A model generated the notes under the pieces. The model did no database searches, was not told the origin of the DNA, and saw only the letters and a list, made by a program, of their open reading frames with translations. 64,000 nucleotides of DNA. Origin: Flavobacterium zepuense (lineage in GTDB: Bacteria > Bacteroidota > Bacteroidia > Flavobacteriales > Flavobacteriaceae). The stretch lies in contig NZ_VJVZ01000004.1 in NCBI RefSeq assembly GCF_007097145.1, forward strand, positions 1-64,000, written 5' to 3'. The position numbers and the translations under genes were made by a program. Positions 29,178 through 37,087 of the stretch are shown here, piece after piece. Each line of letters opens with the position of its first letter. Position 1 is the first letter of the stretch.

Positions 29178-29215
29178 GGTTTAGGCCTTTGAGAGTTCTT
29201 CTCAAGGCCTAAACC
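29178..29215 (-). promoter_or_regulatory. Hairpin (probable attenuator) between rplL and rpoB
   Basis: A 15-16-bp stem with one bulge, GGTTTAGGCCTTGAG pairing across a short loop. On the minus strand it is followed by ATTTTTCG, a terminator-like tail. It starts 23 bases past rplL. An attenuator in the same position is known in E. coli. Confidence 0.75.
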
Positions 29216-29238
29216 TGGGTTTTAAAACCTATGTTAGC

Positions 29239-29613
29239 TTATTTAAGCTCAACAACAGCTCCGGCTTCTTCTAATGATTTTTTAAGACCTTCAGCCTCAT
29301 CTTTAGAGATACCTTCTTTTACGTTTGCAGGAGCACCGTCTACAAGATCTTTAGCTTCTTTAAGACCTAAGCCTGTAAGTTCTTTTACTGCTTTAACAAC
29401 AGCAAGTTTAGAAGCACCAGCATCTTTAAGTACTACTGTAAATTCTGTTTGCTCTTCAGCAACCGGTGCATCACCACCAGCAGCAGGACCAGCAACTACT
29501 GCAGCAGCAGCAGGCTCGATTCCGTACTCATCTTTAAGTATTGTAGCAAGTTCGTTAACTTCTTTAACTGTAAGGTTAACTAATTGTTCTGCGAATTGTT
29601 TCAAATCTGCCAT
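29239..29613 (-). CDS. rplL: 50S ribosomal protein L7/L12
   Basis: 124 residues: an N-terminal dimerisation helix, an Ala/Gly-rich hinge ([20 protein letters not shown]) and a C-terminal domain with [16 protein letters not shown]-type sequence ([10 protein letters not shown]) and [15 protein letters not shown]. It forms the stalk that recruits elongation factors. It follows rplJ after 68 bases and precedes an attenuator-like hairpin. Confidence 0.98.
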   Translation of the reverse strand: MADLKQFAEQLVNLTVKEVNELATILKDEYGIEPAAAAVVAGPAAGGDAPVAEEQTEFTVVLKDAGASKLAVVKAVKELTGLGLKEAKDLVDGAPANVKEGISKDEAEGLKKSLEEAGAVVELK

Positions 29614-29681
29614 TTTTTCTATCGTTTTAAATAGTTTGTAATATATAATTCATTAAGTGCGTTCGTCGCGTATTACCTGGA

Positions 29682-30197
29682 TTATTTCTCAGATAATGTT
29701 TTAAGGATACCTGCAATTTTGCCACCACCCGATTTAAGGGCAGAAACAACATTTTTAGCAGGAGACTGAAGTAGGCCAATGATTTCGCCAATAACTTCAT
29801 CCTTAGATTTAAGAGATACAAGAGCATCAAGCTGGTTGTCGCCAATAAATACTGCTTCAAAAATGTAAGCACCTTTTAATACAGGCTTATCAGATTTTTT
29901 ACGGAATTCTTTGATGATCTTAGCAGGAGCGTTACCGTTCTCTGATATCATTATAGAAGTGTTTCCTTTAAGTATGGTAGGTAAATCACCATAGTTATTG
30001 TCAGAACTTTCCATAGCTTTTTCAAGCAATGTGTTCTTAACCACTTCAAGTTTTATACCTGCTTTAAAGCAAGCCCTTCTTAAGTCTGAAGTAACTGTTG
30101 CGTTAAGACCGCTAATATCTGCCACATAGACAACATTAGAACCGGTTAATTGCGCAGTTAAATCTTCAATAACTTTTGATTTTTCTTCTTTGGTCAT
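29682..30197 (-). CDS. rplJ: 50S ribosomal protein L10
   Basis: 171 residues with the L10 start (MTKEEKSKVIEDL) and the core YRGLTV-like region (VADISGLNATVTSDLRR), FKAGIKLEVVKNTL. It anchors L12 dimers to the ribosome and in other bacteria autoregulates the rplJL mRNA. It lies 23 bases after rplA. Confidence 0.97.
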   Translation of the reverse strand: MTKEEKSKVIEDLTAQLTGSNVVYVADISGLNATVTSDLRRACFKAGIKLEVVKNTLLEKAMESSDNNYGDLPTILKGNTSIMISENGNAPAKIIKEFRKKSDKPVLKGAYIFEAVFIGDNQLDALVSLKSKDEVIGEIIGLLQSPAKNVVSALKSGGGKIAGILKTLSEK

Positions 30198-30220
30198 AAT
30201 AAAAACTTTTTAACTACCAA

Positions 30221-30910
30221 TTATACCGCCTTAGGATCTAGGGCAATAGCAGGGCTCATAGTACTAGAGATATGAATACTCTTAATATATGTACCTTTAG
30301 CTGCAGTTGGTTTTAATTTGATTAATGTCTGAATAATTTCGTGAGCATTCTCAGTTATCTTGTCAGCCTCAAAAGAGATCCTTCCAATACCTGCATGAAC
30401 GATACCGGTTTTATCAACTTTAAAGTCAATTTTACCAGCTTTAACCTCAGTAACAGCTTTAGCCACATCCATAGTAACTGTACCTGTTTTAGGGTTTGGC
30501 ATTAAACCACGAGGACCTAATATCCTACCTAAAGGTCCTAATTTACCCATAACTGCAGGCATTGTGATGATAACATCAACATCTGTCCAACCGTCTTTAA
30601 TTTTTTGAAGGTAGTCATCTAAACCTACAAAGTCTGCACCGGCAGCTGTAGCTTCAGCTTCTTTATCAGGAGTTACAAGGGCAAGAACCCTTACATCTTT
30701 ACCTGTACCGTGAGGAAGTGTTACTACACCCCTTACCATTTGGTTTGCTTTTCTTGGATCTACACCCAGACGCACTGAGATATCAACCGATTCGTCAAAT
30801 TTTGCAGATGCAACTGTTTTGATCAATGCAGATGCATCTTTCAAAGAGTACAGTTTGTTCTTCTCAATTTTAGAAGCAGCCTCTTTTTGTTTTTTTGTCA
30901 ATTTTGCCAT
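30221..30910 (-). CDS. rplA: 50S ribosomal protein L1
   Basis: 229 residues with [53 protein letters not shown] and [13 protein letters not shown]. It forms the L1 stalk at the E site, and represses the L11 operon in other bacteria. It lies 18 bases after rplK. Confidence 0.98.
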   Translation of the reverse strand: MAKLTKKQKEAASKIEKNKLYSLKDASALIKTVASAKFDESVDISVRLGVDPRKANQMVRGVVTLPHGTGKDVRVLALVTPDKEAEATAAGADFVGLDDYLQKIKDGWTDVDVIITMPAVMGKLGPLGRILGPRGLMPNPKTGTVTMDVAKAVTEVKAGKIDFKVDKTGIVHAGIGRISFEADKITENAHEIIQTLIKLKPTAAKGTYIKSIHISSTMSPAIALDPKAV

Positions 30911-30928
30911 TTCTTTGTCTTTTTACGA

Positions 30929-31366
30929 TTAAAAAGGAGCAGCTCCTGATACGGTTATACCCATAGACCTTGCTGTTCCTGCAATCATGCTCATTGCTTT
31001 CTCTATAGTGAAAGCATTAAGGTCAACGATTTTGTCTTCAGCAATAGCCCTGATCTGATCCCAGGTAACGCTAGCTACTTTCTTACGATTTGGTTCTCCT
31101 GAACCCGACTTTAGTTTGGCAGCATCCAATAACTGAATAGCAGCCGGTGGCGTTTTAACAACAAACTCGAAAGATTTGTCTTTATACACAGTAATTTGTA
31201 CTGGTAATACTTTACCGGGTTTATCCTGGGTTCTTGCATTAAATTGCTTACAGAATTCCATGATATTAACACCAGCAGCCCCCAAAGCAGGTCCAACCGG
31301 TGGCGACGGATTCGCAGCACCTCCCTTAACTTGTAGTTTAACTACTTTACTAATTTCTTTAGCCAT
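30929..31366 (-). CDS. rplK: 50S ribosomal protein L11
   Basis: 145 residues with [31 protein letters not shown] and the C-terminal [12 protein letters not shown]. Binds 23S rRNA at the GTPase centre. It lies downstream of nusG in the standard secE-nusG-rplKAJL order. Confidence 0.98.
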   Translation of the reverse strand: MAKEISKVVKLQVKGGAANPSPPVGPALGAAGVNIMEFCKQFNARTQDKPGKVLPVQITVYKDKSFEFVVKTPPAAIQLLDAAKLKSGSGEPNRKKVASVTWDQIRAIAEDKIVDLNAFTIEKAMSMIAGTARSMGITVSGAAPF

Positions 31367-31434
31367 TTCTTTAAAAGATTTAGCACATCTTCATTGGAAG
31401 CGAATGATGTGGTTTTATAATAAGTGTAACAAAA

Positions 31435-31986
31435 TTATACTTTTTCTACCTGCATAAAGCTTAATTCCAGCGGGGTCTTTCTTCCAAAGATCTTCACCAT
31501 AACTTCAAGCTTACGCTTTTCTTCATTTACTTTCTCTACAGTACCGTTAAAGCCGTTAAAAGGCCCGTCTGTAACTTTTATCGTTTCGCCAATTGTAAAT
31601 GGTATAGAAACGTTATCAGTTTTTACCGAAAGCTCATCTACTTTGCCCAGCATCCTGTTCACTTCAGAAAGCCTTAAAGGCACGGCGTCTCCACCTTTAG
31701 TTTCACCAAGAAAACCAATAACACCTGTTATAGATTTAATTATGTGAGGTATTTCGCCGGTTAGGTTAGCTTCTACCATTACATAGCCCGGAAAGTAAAC
31801 CCTGTCTTTACTGATTTTTTTACCATCACGCACCTGTACAACTTTTTCAGTTGGCACCAGTACCTGAGAGATATAATCACTCATACCCAGCCTGCTTATT
31901 TCTGTTTCGATGTAGTTTTTAACTTTATTTTCCTGACCGCTTACCGCTCTAACCACATACCACTTTTTGACACTGTTATCAGTCAT
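31435..31986 (-). CDS. nusG: Transcription termination/antitermination protein NusG
   Basis: 183 residues: an NGN domain (KKWYVVRAVSGQENKVK) and a KOW domain (VTDGPFNGFNGTVEKVN). It bridges the RNA polymerase clamp and couples with Rho or the ribosome. It starts 10 bases after secE. Confidence 0.98.
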   Translation of the reverse strand: MTDNSVKKWYVVRAVSGQENKVKNYIETEISRLGMSDYISQVLVPTEKVVQVRDGKKISKDRVYFPGYVMVEANLTGEIPHIIKSITGVIGFLGETKGGDAVPLRLSEVNRMLGKVDELSVKTDNVSIPFTIGETIKVTDGPFNGFNGTVEKVNEEKRKLEVMVKIFGRKTPLELSFMQVEKV

Positions 31987-31996
31987 TGCAATAAAA

Positions 31997-32194
31997 TTAA
32001 TTTTTTAAGAAACTGTACACTTTTGCAACAAGAACTTCAAAGCCCTTGTCTACACCAAAGGTTATCAACGCAAATATTACCGAAAAAACAGCTACAATTA
32101 TGGTTAAGCGTTGCACTTCTGCCCACTCCGGCCATGTTACATTGTCTTTCAGCTCTGTAAACGCATCTGATATATAGTTGGTAATCTTTGCCAT
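31997..32194 (-). CDS. secE: Preprotein translocase subunit SecE
   Basis: 65 residues, the short form with a single membrane helix (~30-55) after the conserved amphipathic ELKDNVTWPEW segment. It clamps SecY in the translocon. It lies between tRNA-Trp and nusG. Confidence 0.96.
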   Translation of the reverse strand: MAKITNYISDAFTELKDNVTWPEWAEVQRLTIIVAVFSVIFALITFGVDKGFEVLVAKVYSFLKN

Positions 32195-32210
32195 TGTCTT
32201 TGCTTTTTTG

Positions 32211-32281
32211 CACGGGTGGAGGGATTCGAACCCCCATCAACGGTTTTGGAGACCGCTATTCTACCCTTGAACTACACCCGT
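32211..32281 (-). tRNA. tRNA-Trp (CCA)
   Basis: 71 nt. The acceptor ACGGGTG/CACCCGT pairs perfectly. The D stem GTTC/GAAT, the anticodon stem GCGGT/ACCGT with loop CTCCAAA, and the TTCGAAT loop all fold. The discriminator is G and CCA is not encoded. It lies between tuf and secE, a position conserved in many bacteria. Confidence 0.97.
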
Positions 32282-32292
32282 TTGTTAATAAA

Positions 32293-32325
32293 AGCCAGCC
32301 GGTACACTAAAGCACCGTGCTGGCT
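32293..32325 (-). terminator. Hairpin between tuf and tRNA-Trp
   Basis: The stem AGCCAGC/GCTGGCT is extended by CGGT/ACCG with a one-base bulge, 17 bases past the tuf stop. On the minus strand it is followed by a weak T-rich tail (TTTTATTAAC). It is a partial terminator or a processing site. Confidence 0.65.
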
Positions 32326-32341
32326 CTATATAATTTAAATA

Positions 32342-33526
32342 CTATAGGATCTCAGTAACCTGACCTGCACCTACTGTACGACCACCTTCACGGATAGCGA
32401 AACGTAGACCTACGCTTAGAGCGATTGGACTAAGTAGCGTTACCTCAATAGTAAGGTTATCGCCCGGCATAACCATCTCTACACCTGCTGGAAGAGTGAT
32501 AGTACCAGTTACATCCGTTGTACGAACGTAAAACTGAGGACGGTAGTTATTGTGGAATGGAGTGTGACGTCCACCTTCTTCTTTTTTAAGGATATAAACC
32601 TCTGCATTGAAGTGAGCGTGTGGTTTAACAGATCCCGGTTTAACGATTACCATACCCCTTTTGATATCAGCTTTATCGATACCACGAAGTAATAGACCTA
32701 CGTTATCTCCAGCTTCACCACGGTCAAGGATTTTACGGAACATTTCAACACCTGTAATAGTAGATGTAAGTTTTTCAGCACCCATACCAATGATTTCAAC
32801 TGCGTCACCTGTGTTAGCAATACCAGTTTCGATACGACCTGTAGCAACAGTACCACGACCAGTGATAGTGAATACGTCTTCAACAGGCATAAGGAATGGT
32901 TTCTCAACGTCACGTACCGGCATCTCGATCCAGCTATCAACAGCAGCCATAAGAGCTAAAACTGTATCAACCCACTGAGGCTCACCGTTAAGTGCACCAA
33001 GAGCAGAACCTTGAATAACTGGTCCGTTATCTCCATCATACTGATAGAAAGATAGTAGGTCACGGATTTCCATTTCAACCAGCTCTAAAAGCTCAGCATC
33101 ATCAACCATATCTACTTTATTCATGAAAACAACCATTCTTGGAACACCAACCTGGCGACCTAGAAGGATGTGCTCACGAGTTTGTGGCATAGGACCATCT
33201 GTTGCAGCAACTACAAGGATAGCACCGTCCATCTGAGCAGCACCAGTAACCATGTTCTTAACGTAATCCGCGTGACCTGGACAGTCAACGTGAGCGTAGT
33301 GACGGTTAGCAGTAGCATACTCTACGTGAGAAGTATTAATAGTAATACCCCTTTCTTTTTCTTCAGGAGCGTTATCAATTTGGTCAAATGATTTAGCTTC
33401 AGAATAACCTGCATCAGATAATACTTTAGTTATCGCTGCAGTTAATGTTGTTTTACCGTGGTCAACGTGCCCAATTGTACCTATGTTAAGGTGTGGCTTC
33501 GACCTATCAAAAGTTTCCTTTGCCAT
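32342..33526 (-). CDS. tuf: Elongation factor Tu
   Basis: 394 residues. The G domain carries GHVDHGKT (19-26), [11 protein letters not shown] and NKVDMVD; domains 2 and 3 include [11 protein letters not shown] and GGRHTPF. It delivers aminoacyl-tRNA to the ribosome. It sits directly downstream of a Thr-Tyr-Thr tRNA cluster, as tufB does in E. coli. Confidence 0.99.
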   Translation of the reverse strand: MAKETFDRSKPHLNIGTIGHVDHGKTTLTAAITKVLSDAGYSEAKSFDQIDNAPEEKERGITINTSHVEYATANRHYAHVDCPGHADYVKNMVTGAAQMDGAILVVAATDGPMPQTREHILLGRQVGVPRMVVFMNKVDMVDDAELLELVEMEIRDLLSFYQYDGDNGPVIQGSALGALNGEPQWVDTVLALMAAVDSWIEMPVRDVEKPFLMPVEDVFTITGRGTVATGRIETGIANTGDAVEIIGMGAEKLTSTITGVEMFRKILDRGEAGDNVGLLLRGIDKADIKRGMVIVKPGSVKPHAHFNAEVYILKKEEGGRHTPFHNNYRPQFYVRTTDVTGTITLPAGVEMVMPGDNLTIEVTLLSPIALSVGLRFAIREGGRTVGAGQVTEIL

Positions 33527-33581
33527 GATTTAATAATTTAATCTTAGTTTATAATTAGTGTTCAAATTCTTCTAAACTTTG

Positions 33582-33653
33582 AGCCAATGACGGGAATTGA
33601 ACCCGTGACCTCTTCCTTACCAAGGAAGCACTCTACCCCTGAGCTACACCGGC
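33582..33653 (-). tRNA. tRNA-Thr (GGT)
   Basis: 72 nt with acceptor GCCGGTG/CATTGGC (two G-T pairs). The anticodon arm CTTCC-TTGGTAA-GGAAG gives anticodon GGT. It has a TTCAATT loop and discriminator T. It is the tRNA nearest to tuf. Confidence 0.96.
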
Positions 33654-33686
33654 TGGTTCCACAAACTCAATTAGCCTGCTGTTTTG

Positions 33687-33767
33687 TGGGGAGAGAAGGA
33701 TTCGAACCTTCGAAGGTTTCCCAACGGATTTACAGTCCGTCCTCGTTGGCCGCTTGAGTATCTCCCC
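33687..33767 (-). tRNA. tRNA-Tyr (GTA)
   Basis: 81 nt class II tRNA with long variable arm. Acceptor GGGGAGA/TCTCCCC; the anticodon arm ACGGA-CTGTAAA-TCCGT gives GTA. Discriminator A. Confidence 0.96.
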
Positions 33768-33808
33768 TAACCTTTACTTTTTCAGATGCTTATCAAAAAA
33801 CAATTTTG

Positions 33809-33882
33809 AGCCGATAGAGGGACTCGAACCCACGACCTGCTGATTACAAATCAGCTGCTCTAGCCAGCTGAGCTACACCGGC
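33809..33882 (-). tRNA. tRNA-Thr (TGT)
   Basis: 74 nt. Acceptor GCCGGTG/TATCGGC; the anticodon arm GCTGA-TTTGTAA-TCAGC gives TGT. The T stem GTGGG/CCCTC has one T-T mismatch. The 5' acceptor and D arm are nearly identical to the tRNA-Thr (GGT) copy. Confidence 0.95.
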
Positions 33883-33973
33883 ATCTTCAATAAAAAAGTC
33901 CGCTATTTCTAACGGACTGCAAATGTATATAATTTATTTTTTAATCAAAACATTTTCCTAAAAAAATTTTAAA

Positions 33974-34276
33974 TTAAGAATGCGCCCTGATTTTTTGTTT
34001 TCTTTTCATTAGCAAGCGCTCCATAGAATCTGCCGCGAGCTCTACCGCCTCTTCAAATGTTTTACATTGTTTTTTTACTATAAATTCATCCCCCGGGACG
34101 ATTAGCTTAATTTCAGCGATCTTATTCTGTTTCTCACTCGTATTATCCAGTTTAAAGTACACATCAGAGTTTACAACCTTGTCATAATACTTTTCAAGCC
34201 TATCCAATCTTTCCTGAACATAGCCAACCAATTTCCTGTCAACATTAAAGTTAACTGCATGAACATTTACTTTCAT
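33974..34276 (-). CDS. hpf: Ribosome hibernation-promoting factor, short form (HPF/RaiA family)
   Basis: 100 residues of the S30AE fold: KVNVHAVNFNVDRKLVGYVQERLDRLEKYYDKV, then acidic and basic strands ending in the RLLMKRKQKIRAHS tail. It has no long C-terminal dimerisation domain, so it is a short HPF or YfiA type. It binds idle ribosomes in stationary phase. It is 26 bases downstream of xerC and just upstream of the tRNA cluster. Confidence 0.92.
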   Translation of the reverse strand: MKVNVHAVNFNVDRKLVGYVQERLDRLEKYYDKVVNSDVYFKLDNTSEKQNKIAEIKLIVPGDEFIVKKQCKTFEEAVELAADSMERLLMKRKQKIRAHS

Positions 34277-34302
34277 AATAAAAACGTTTTATGGTTTAAC
34301 AT

Positions 34303-35205
34303 TTAGGATTTACCCTGGTTACGCGGGTGCGCATCCTTATACACCTTTTTTAGTTCGGCAAGACTGCTGTGGGTATATATTTGTGTAGATGATAAACTCG
34401 CGTGACCCAGTAACTCCTTTACTGAATTTAAATCGGCCCCGTTGTTTAATAAGTGTGTTGCAAAAGTGTGCCGCAAAACGTGTGGGCTCTTTTTTACCTT
34501 ACCGGAGACAATACTAAAGTAACTATTTATTAACCTGTACACAAAAGATTCGCTTATTTTTTTGCCCTGCAAACTCACAATTAACATATCGGTGTTTGCA
34601 ACCGCACCAAGCTCCCGTTTTTTATCAAGATACTTATCAACAAGCACCGCAGTGCAATCCAGCACCGGCAATATACGCTCTTTGTTGCGCTTACCCAACA
34701 CCTTTAGGGTTTTACCTGCCCTGTCGTAACTTGCCAGGGTTAAACCAATAAGTTCTGCACGACGCATACCGGTAGTGTACAGCAACTCAATAATAAGGCG
34801 GTTACGGATACCCTCAAAATCATCAGGATAGTCATTAAAATCGATAACATCCAGCAATTCTTTTTCCGAGAACGGCACCTGCACCTTTTTCTCAGTTTTA
34901 AGTGACTTGTGTTTTTGCAGCGGGTTGATCTCTATTTGCTTAGACTTAAGCAAAAATTTGTAGAATGATTTTAGAGAAGACATTTTTCGGTTAACCGATG
35001 TATTGGCTATACCAGCCTCTACAAGCGCTACGATCCAGCTGCGTACCTGGCTGTAATTAACCTCTTCCAGCGTAGCGCCATCGTCGTGCTGCTGTATAAA
35101 GACCTCAAATGCAGTTACATCATCTAAATAAGCACGCAGGGTTAACAGGGAATAATTTTTTTCCTTGTGAAGGTAATCGCGGTATGCCTCTTTGCTATTT
35201 GCCAT
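34303..35205 (-). CDS. xerC: XerC/XerD-type tyrosine recombinase
   Basis: 300 residues: an N-terminal SAM-like core-binding domain (~1-90) and a catalytic domain with R148 (TGMRRAEL), HVLRHTF (His242, Arg245), GHAS (His268) and nucleophile Tyr277. It resolves chromosome dimers at dif with its partner. The start is ATG 35205, which directly abuts the T-run of the rpsU terminator. XerC versus XerD cannot be told with certainty. Confidence 0.92.
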   Translation of the reverse strand: MANSKEAYRDYLHKEKNYSLLTLRAYLDDVTAFEVFIQQHDDGATLEEVNYSQVRSWIVALVEAGIANTSVNRKMSSLKSFYKFLLKSKQIEINPLQKHKSLKTEKKVQVPFSEKELLDVIDFNDYPDDFEGIRNRLIIELLYTTGMRRAELIGLTLASYDRAGKTLKVLGKRNKERILPVLDCTAVLVDKYLDKKRELGAVANTDMLIVSLQGKKISESFVYRLINSYFSIVSGKVKKSPHVLRHTFATHLLNNGADLNSVKELLGHASLSSTQIYTHSSLAELKKVYKDAHPRNQGKS

Positions 35206-35211
35206 AAAAAA

Positions 35212-35249
35212 ACCGTTAACAGCAAAGATAAACTTTTGCTGCTAACGGT
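35212..35249 (-). terminator. Terminator after rpsU, abutting the xerC start
   Basis: Arms ACCGTTA.CAGCAAA and TTTGCTG.TAACGGT pair with one A-C mismatch. On the minus strand it is followed by seven T residues that run straight into the xerC ATG. Confidence 0.88.
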
Positions 35250-35275
35250 AATATTTTAAAAACCTAAGAAATTAA

Positions 35276-35470
35276 TTAGTTCTCTACAGAGTCCCTTAAT
35301 CCTTGTATGTAGGCTGCTTTTTGTACTTGAGCTCTTCTTTTAACAGATGGCTTCGTGAAAGCCGTACGGCTCCTAAGCTGACGCACAGTTCCGGTTTTGT
35401 CGAATTTACGTTTGTAACGCTTAAGCGCCCTATCGATATTTTCTCCGTCTTTAATTGGTATAATCAACAT
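35276..35470 (-). CDS. rpsU: 30S ribosomal protein bS21
   Basis: 64 residues (MLIIPIKDGENIDRALKRYKRK-type start, with a basic middle RRAQVQKAAY). The frame is open 20 codons further, but that part contains the promoter and Shine-Dalgarno site, so ATG 35470 is the start. In Bacteroidota, bS21 with bS18 and bS6 shields the 16S anti-Shine-Dalgarno tail, and its own gene is one of few with a strong site. A terminator follows. Confidence 0.97.
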   Translation of the reverse strand: MLIIPIKDGENIDRALKRYKRKFDKTGTVRQLRSRTAFTKPSVKRRAQVQKAAYIQGLRDSVEN

Positions 35471-35478
35471 AAGTATAA

Positions 35479-35486
35479 CACCTCCT
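35479..35486 (-). promoter_or_regulatory. Strong Shine-Dalgarno site of rpsU (AGGAGGTG)
   Basis: An 8-base perfect complement of the 16S 3' end (CACCUCCU), 8 bases before the rpsU ATG. Other genes here lack such sites, for example rplK and tuf. It fits known translational autoregulation of rpsU in Flavobacteriia. Confidence 0.93.
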
Positions 35487-35499
35487 CTCGTTAAGGGTG

Positions 35500-35530
35500 C
35501 AAACTTATAACTATTTTTTATACCCACCAA
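35500..35530 (-). promoter_or_regulatory. rpsU promoter (TTG - N20 - TAAGTTTG)
   Basis: TTG at 35530-35528 and TAAGTTTG at 35507-35500 on the minus strand, at near-ideal spacing. The leader would be ~25 bases and contain the Shine-Dalgarno site. Confidence 0.8.
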
Positions 35531-35545
35531 AATTATTATACAATT

Positions 35546-36922
35546 TTATTTTGGCGACCAAATGGTGTACCCGTGTGGCGGTGCCTGTACTTTTACCCAG
35601 GTATCACCCTGCGTTACAGGCTCCCAAGTAGAGCTGCCGGTATAATCTTTAATAGTGGTGCTTGCCCAGTTGGTATCTACCCAGCGCTCCTGCCACGAGT
35701 TACTGTTATTAATATATACAATTATACCCGGAGCACCGTTGCGGCGTGCTACATACTCATCATTATCTGCAAATAAATATGTAGTGTTGCCAAAGGCTTT
35801 GTTATTGTGTATCCAGATAAGGTTGTTGAGCTTATTCTTGTCCAGCCACTCTTCATAATCCCTGTAAAAGATACACGGGTAGCCCTCGTGAGTTAAAATA
35901 TAGGCATAGGCCAGTATTTTATTAGTGTAAATCTCATCGGTATCATGGTTTGCCACAAAAGTTACAGCACGGTAAGCGTTGCGTTTAAGCAGCATATCGC
36001 CGTTAAGCTGGGTAAGGTCGTTATTGGCAAGGGCATCGCGCATTTTATAGTAGCAGGCAAAATCGAACGCGCTAGCCTCGGCACTATTGGCCCAGGTTTC
36101 TAGCGTGGCGGCATTACCGTCCCAATATTCGCCCACTGTAAAGCCGCCTACGGCATTTTTAAAATTTTTAACCACCCAGGGTTCAAAACCTTTTACCATA
36201 TCAAAGCGCCAGCCATCAAAGCCCATAGTGTTCTTGTAGTACTTAGCTATTGAGTTACTGTTGTTGTATAGCCAGTCCTGCACCCAGGTTTTATCATGGC
36301 ACAAATCCGGGAAACCGCCAAAGGTTCCCGCATCAGATGCATGTACATTATTGGGATGGAAATCGTTATACGAACGTGCAAACAGCCCAGATGCCGGCTG
36401 AAAGTTAGTGTAGGTGTTGCTGCCCGTGTAGGGGTTAGCCTGCGATGCACCGCCGCTGCAATGGTTTACTACAATATCGGCAATTACACTCAGGTCGTTA
36501 TTGTGCGCTGTTGTAATGAGCGACTGTATTTCGGCAAGCGAACCAAAACGCGTCTCGGTGCTGCCCATTTGATTGTAATTTCCAAAATCAAAATAATCAA
36601 ACGGGTCATAACCCATAGAGTAGCCCCCACTCTGCCCTTTAGTTGCCGGTGGCAGCCATATAGCATCGATACCCGCGCTTGCCCACGACGGTACTTTGCC
36701 CGATATTGTATTCCACCAGGTACCGCTACCGGGAACATCCCAGTAAAAGGCCTGCATCATAACCTTTGTACCTGCCGAGCGTGCCGCATGCATAGGGTTA
36801 TTAAAATTAGTAGTGTCAGCAACACTTTGAGGATTTTCAGCAGCCTGAGGCGCCACCTCCATCTCGTTTGCGCAGCCCCACAGCAAAAATGCAGCAGCTG
36901 CCATTGTAAATATGTATTTCAT
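35546..36922 (-). CDS. Secreted lipoprotein alpha-amylase (GH13)
   Basis: 458 residues from ATG 36922 (the frame is open 23 codons more, but only this start gives the lipoprotein signal ending in LLWGC17). It hydrolyses alpha-1,4-glucan. GH13 regions are visible: DIVVNH (149-154), GWRFDMVKG (nucleophile Asp241), GEYWDG (acid Glu265) and ANHD (Asp327). The C-terminal beta domain ends in GYTIWSPK. It is not in a Sus-type cluster. A -7 box lies ~45 bases upstream. Confidence 0.93.
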   Translation of the reverse strand: MKYIFTMAAAAFLLWGCANEMEVAPQAAENPQSVADTTNFNNPMHAARSAGTKVMMQAFYWDVPGSGTWWNTISGKVPSWASAGIDAIWLPPATKGQSGGYSMGYDPFDYFDFGNYNQMGSTETRFGSLAEIQSLITTAHNNDLSVIADIVVNHCSGGASQANPYTGSNTYTNFQPASGLFARSYNDFHPNNVHASDAGTFGGFPDLCHDKTWVQDWLYNNSNSIAKYYKNTMGFDGWRFDMVKGFEPWVVKNFKNAVGGFTVGEYWDGNAATLETWANSAEASAFDFACYYKMRDALANNDLTQLNGDMLLKRNAYRAVTFVANHDTDEIYTNKILAYAYILTHEGYPCIFYRDYEEWLDKNKLNNLIWIHNNKAFGNTTYLFADNDEYVARRNGAPGIIVYINNSNSWQERWVDTNWASTTIKDYTGSSTWEPVTQGDTWVKVQAPPHGYTIWSPK

Positions 36923-36967
36923 AAATAAAAGGGATTGGTTTCTACCTAATTTATAAAAAAACATATT

Positions 36968-36975
36968 CAAAATTA
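36968..36975 (-). promoter_or_regulatory. -7 box (TAATTTTG) for the amylase gene
   Basis: TAnnTTTG match 45 bases before the amylase ATG; the -33 element is unclear. Confidence 0.45.
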
Positions 36976-37034
36976 CCGATTCGATAATCACAACACCACT
37001 ACAACGTTATAGTGTTGATAAGTAAAACAAAAAA

Positions 37035-37058
37035 GGCCTCCTGCCTAAGCAGAAAGCC
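37035..37058 (-). terminator. Terminator after the acyl-CoA dehydrogenase gene
   Basis: On the minus strand GGCTTTCTGC pairs with GCAGGAGGCC (10 bp, including two G-U pairs) across TTAG and is followed by TTTTTTGTTTT. Confidence 0.9.
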
Positions 37059-37087
37059 CCAAAGTTGAGTTAGTTAAGATTTAAATA

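Noticed and set aside
35471-35530. N-terminal extension of rpsU by 20 residues
   Set aside because: The region holds the promoter and the strong Shine-Dalgarno site; bS21 proteins start at MLIIPIK-like sequence.
35546-36922. Alpha-amylase as part of the SusC-SusD operon
   Set aside because: It is over 10 kb away, with its own promoter and no Sus-type neighbours.
36296-36928. A 210-codon open frame on the plus strand opposite the amylase gene
   Set aside because: It lies wholly antisense to the amylase with its complete catalytic motifs; its composition is Cys/Arg-rich and random-looking.
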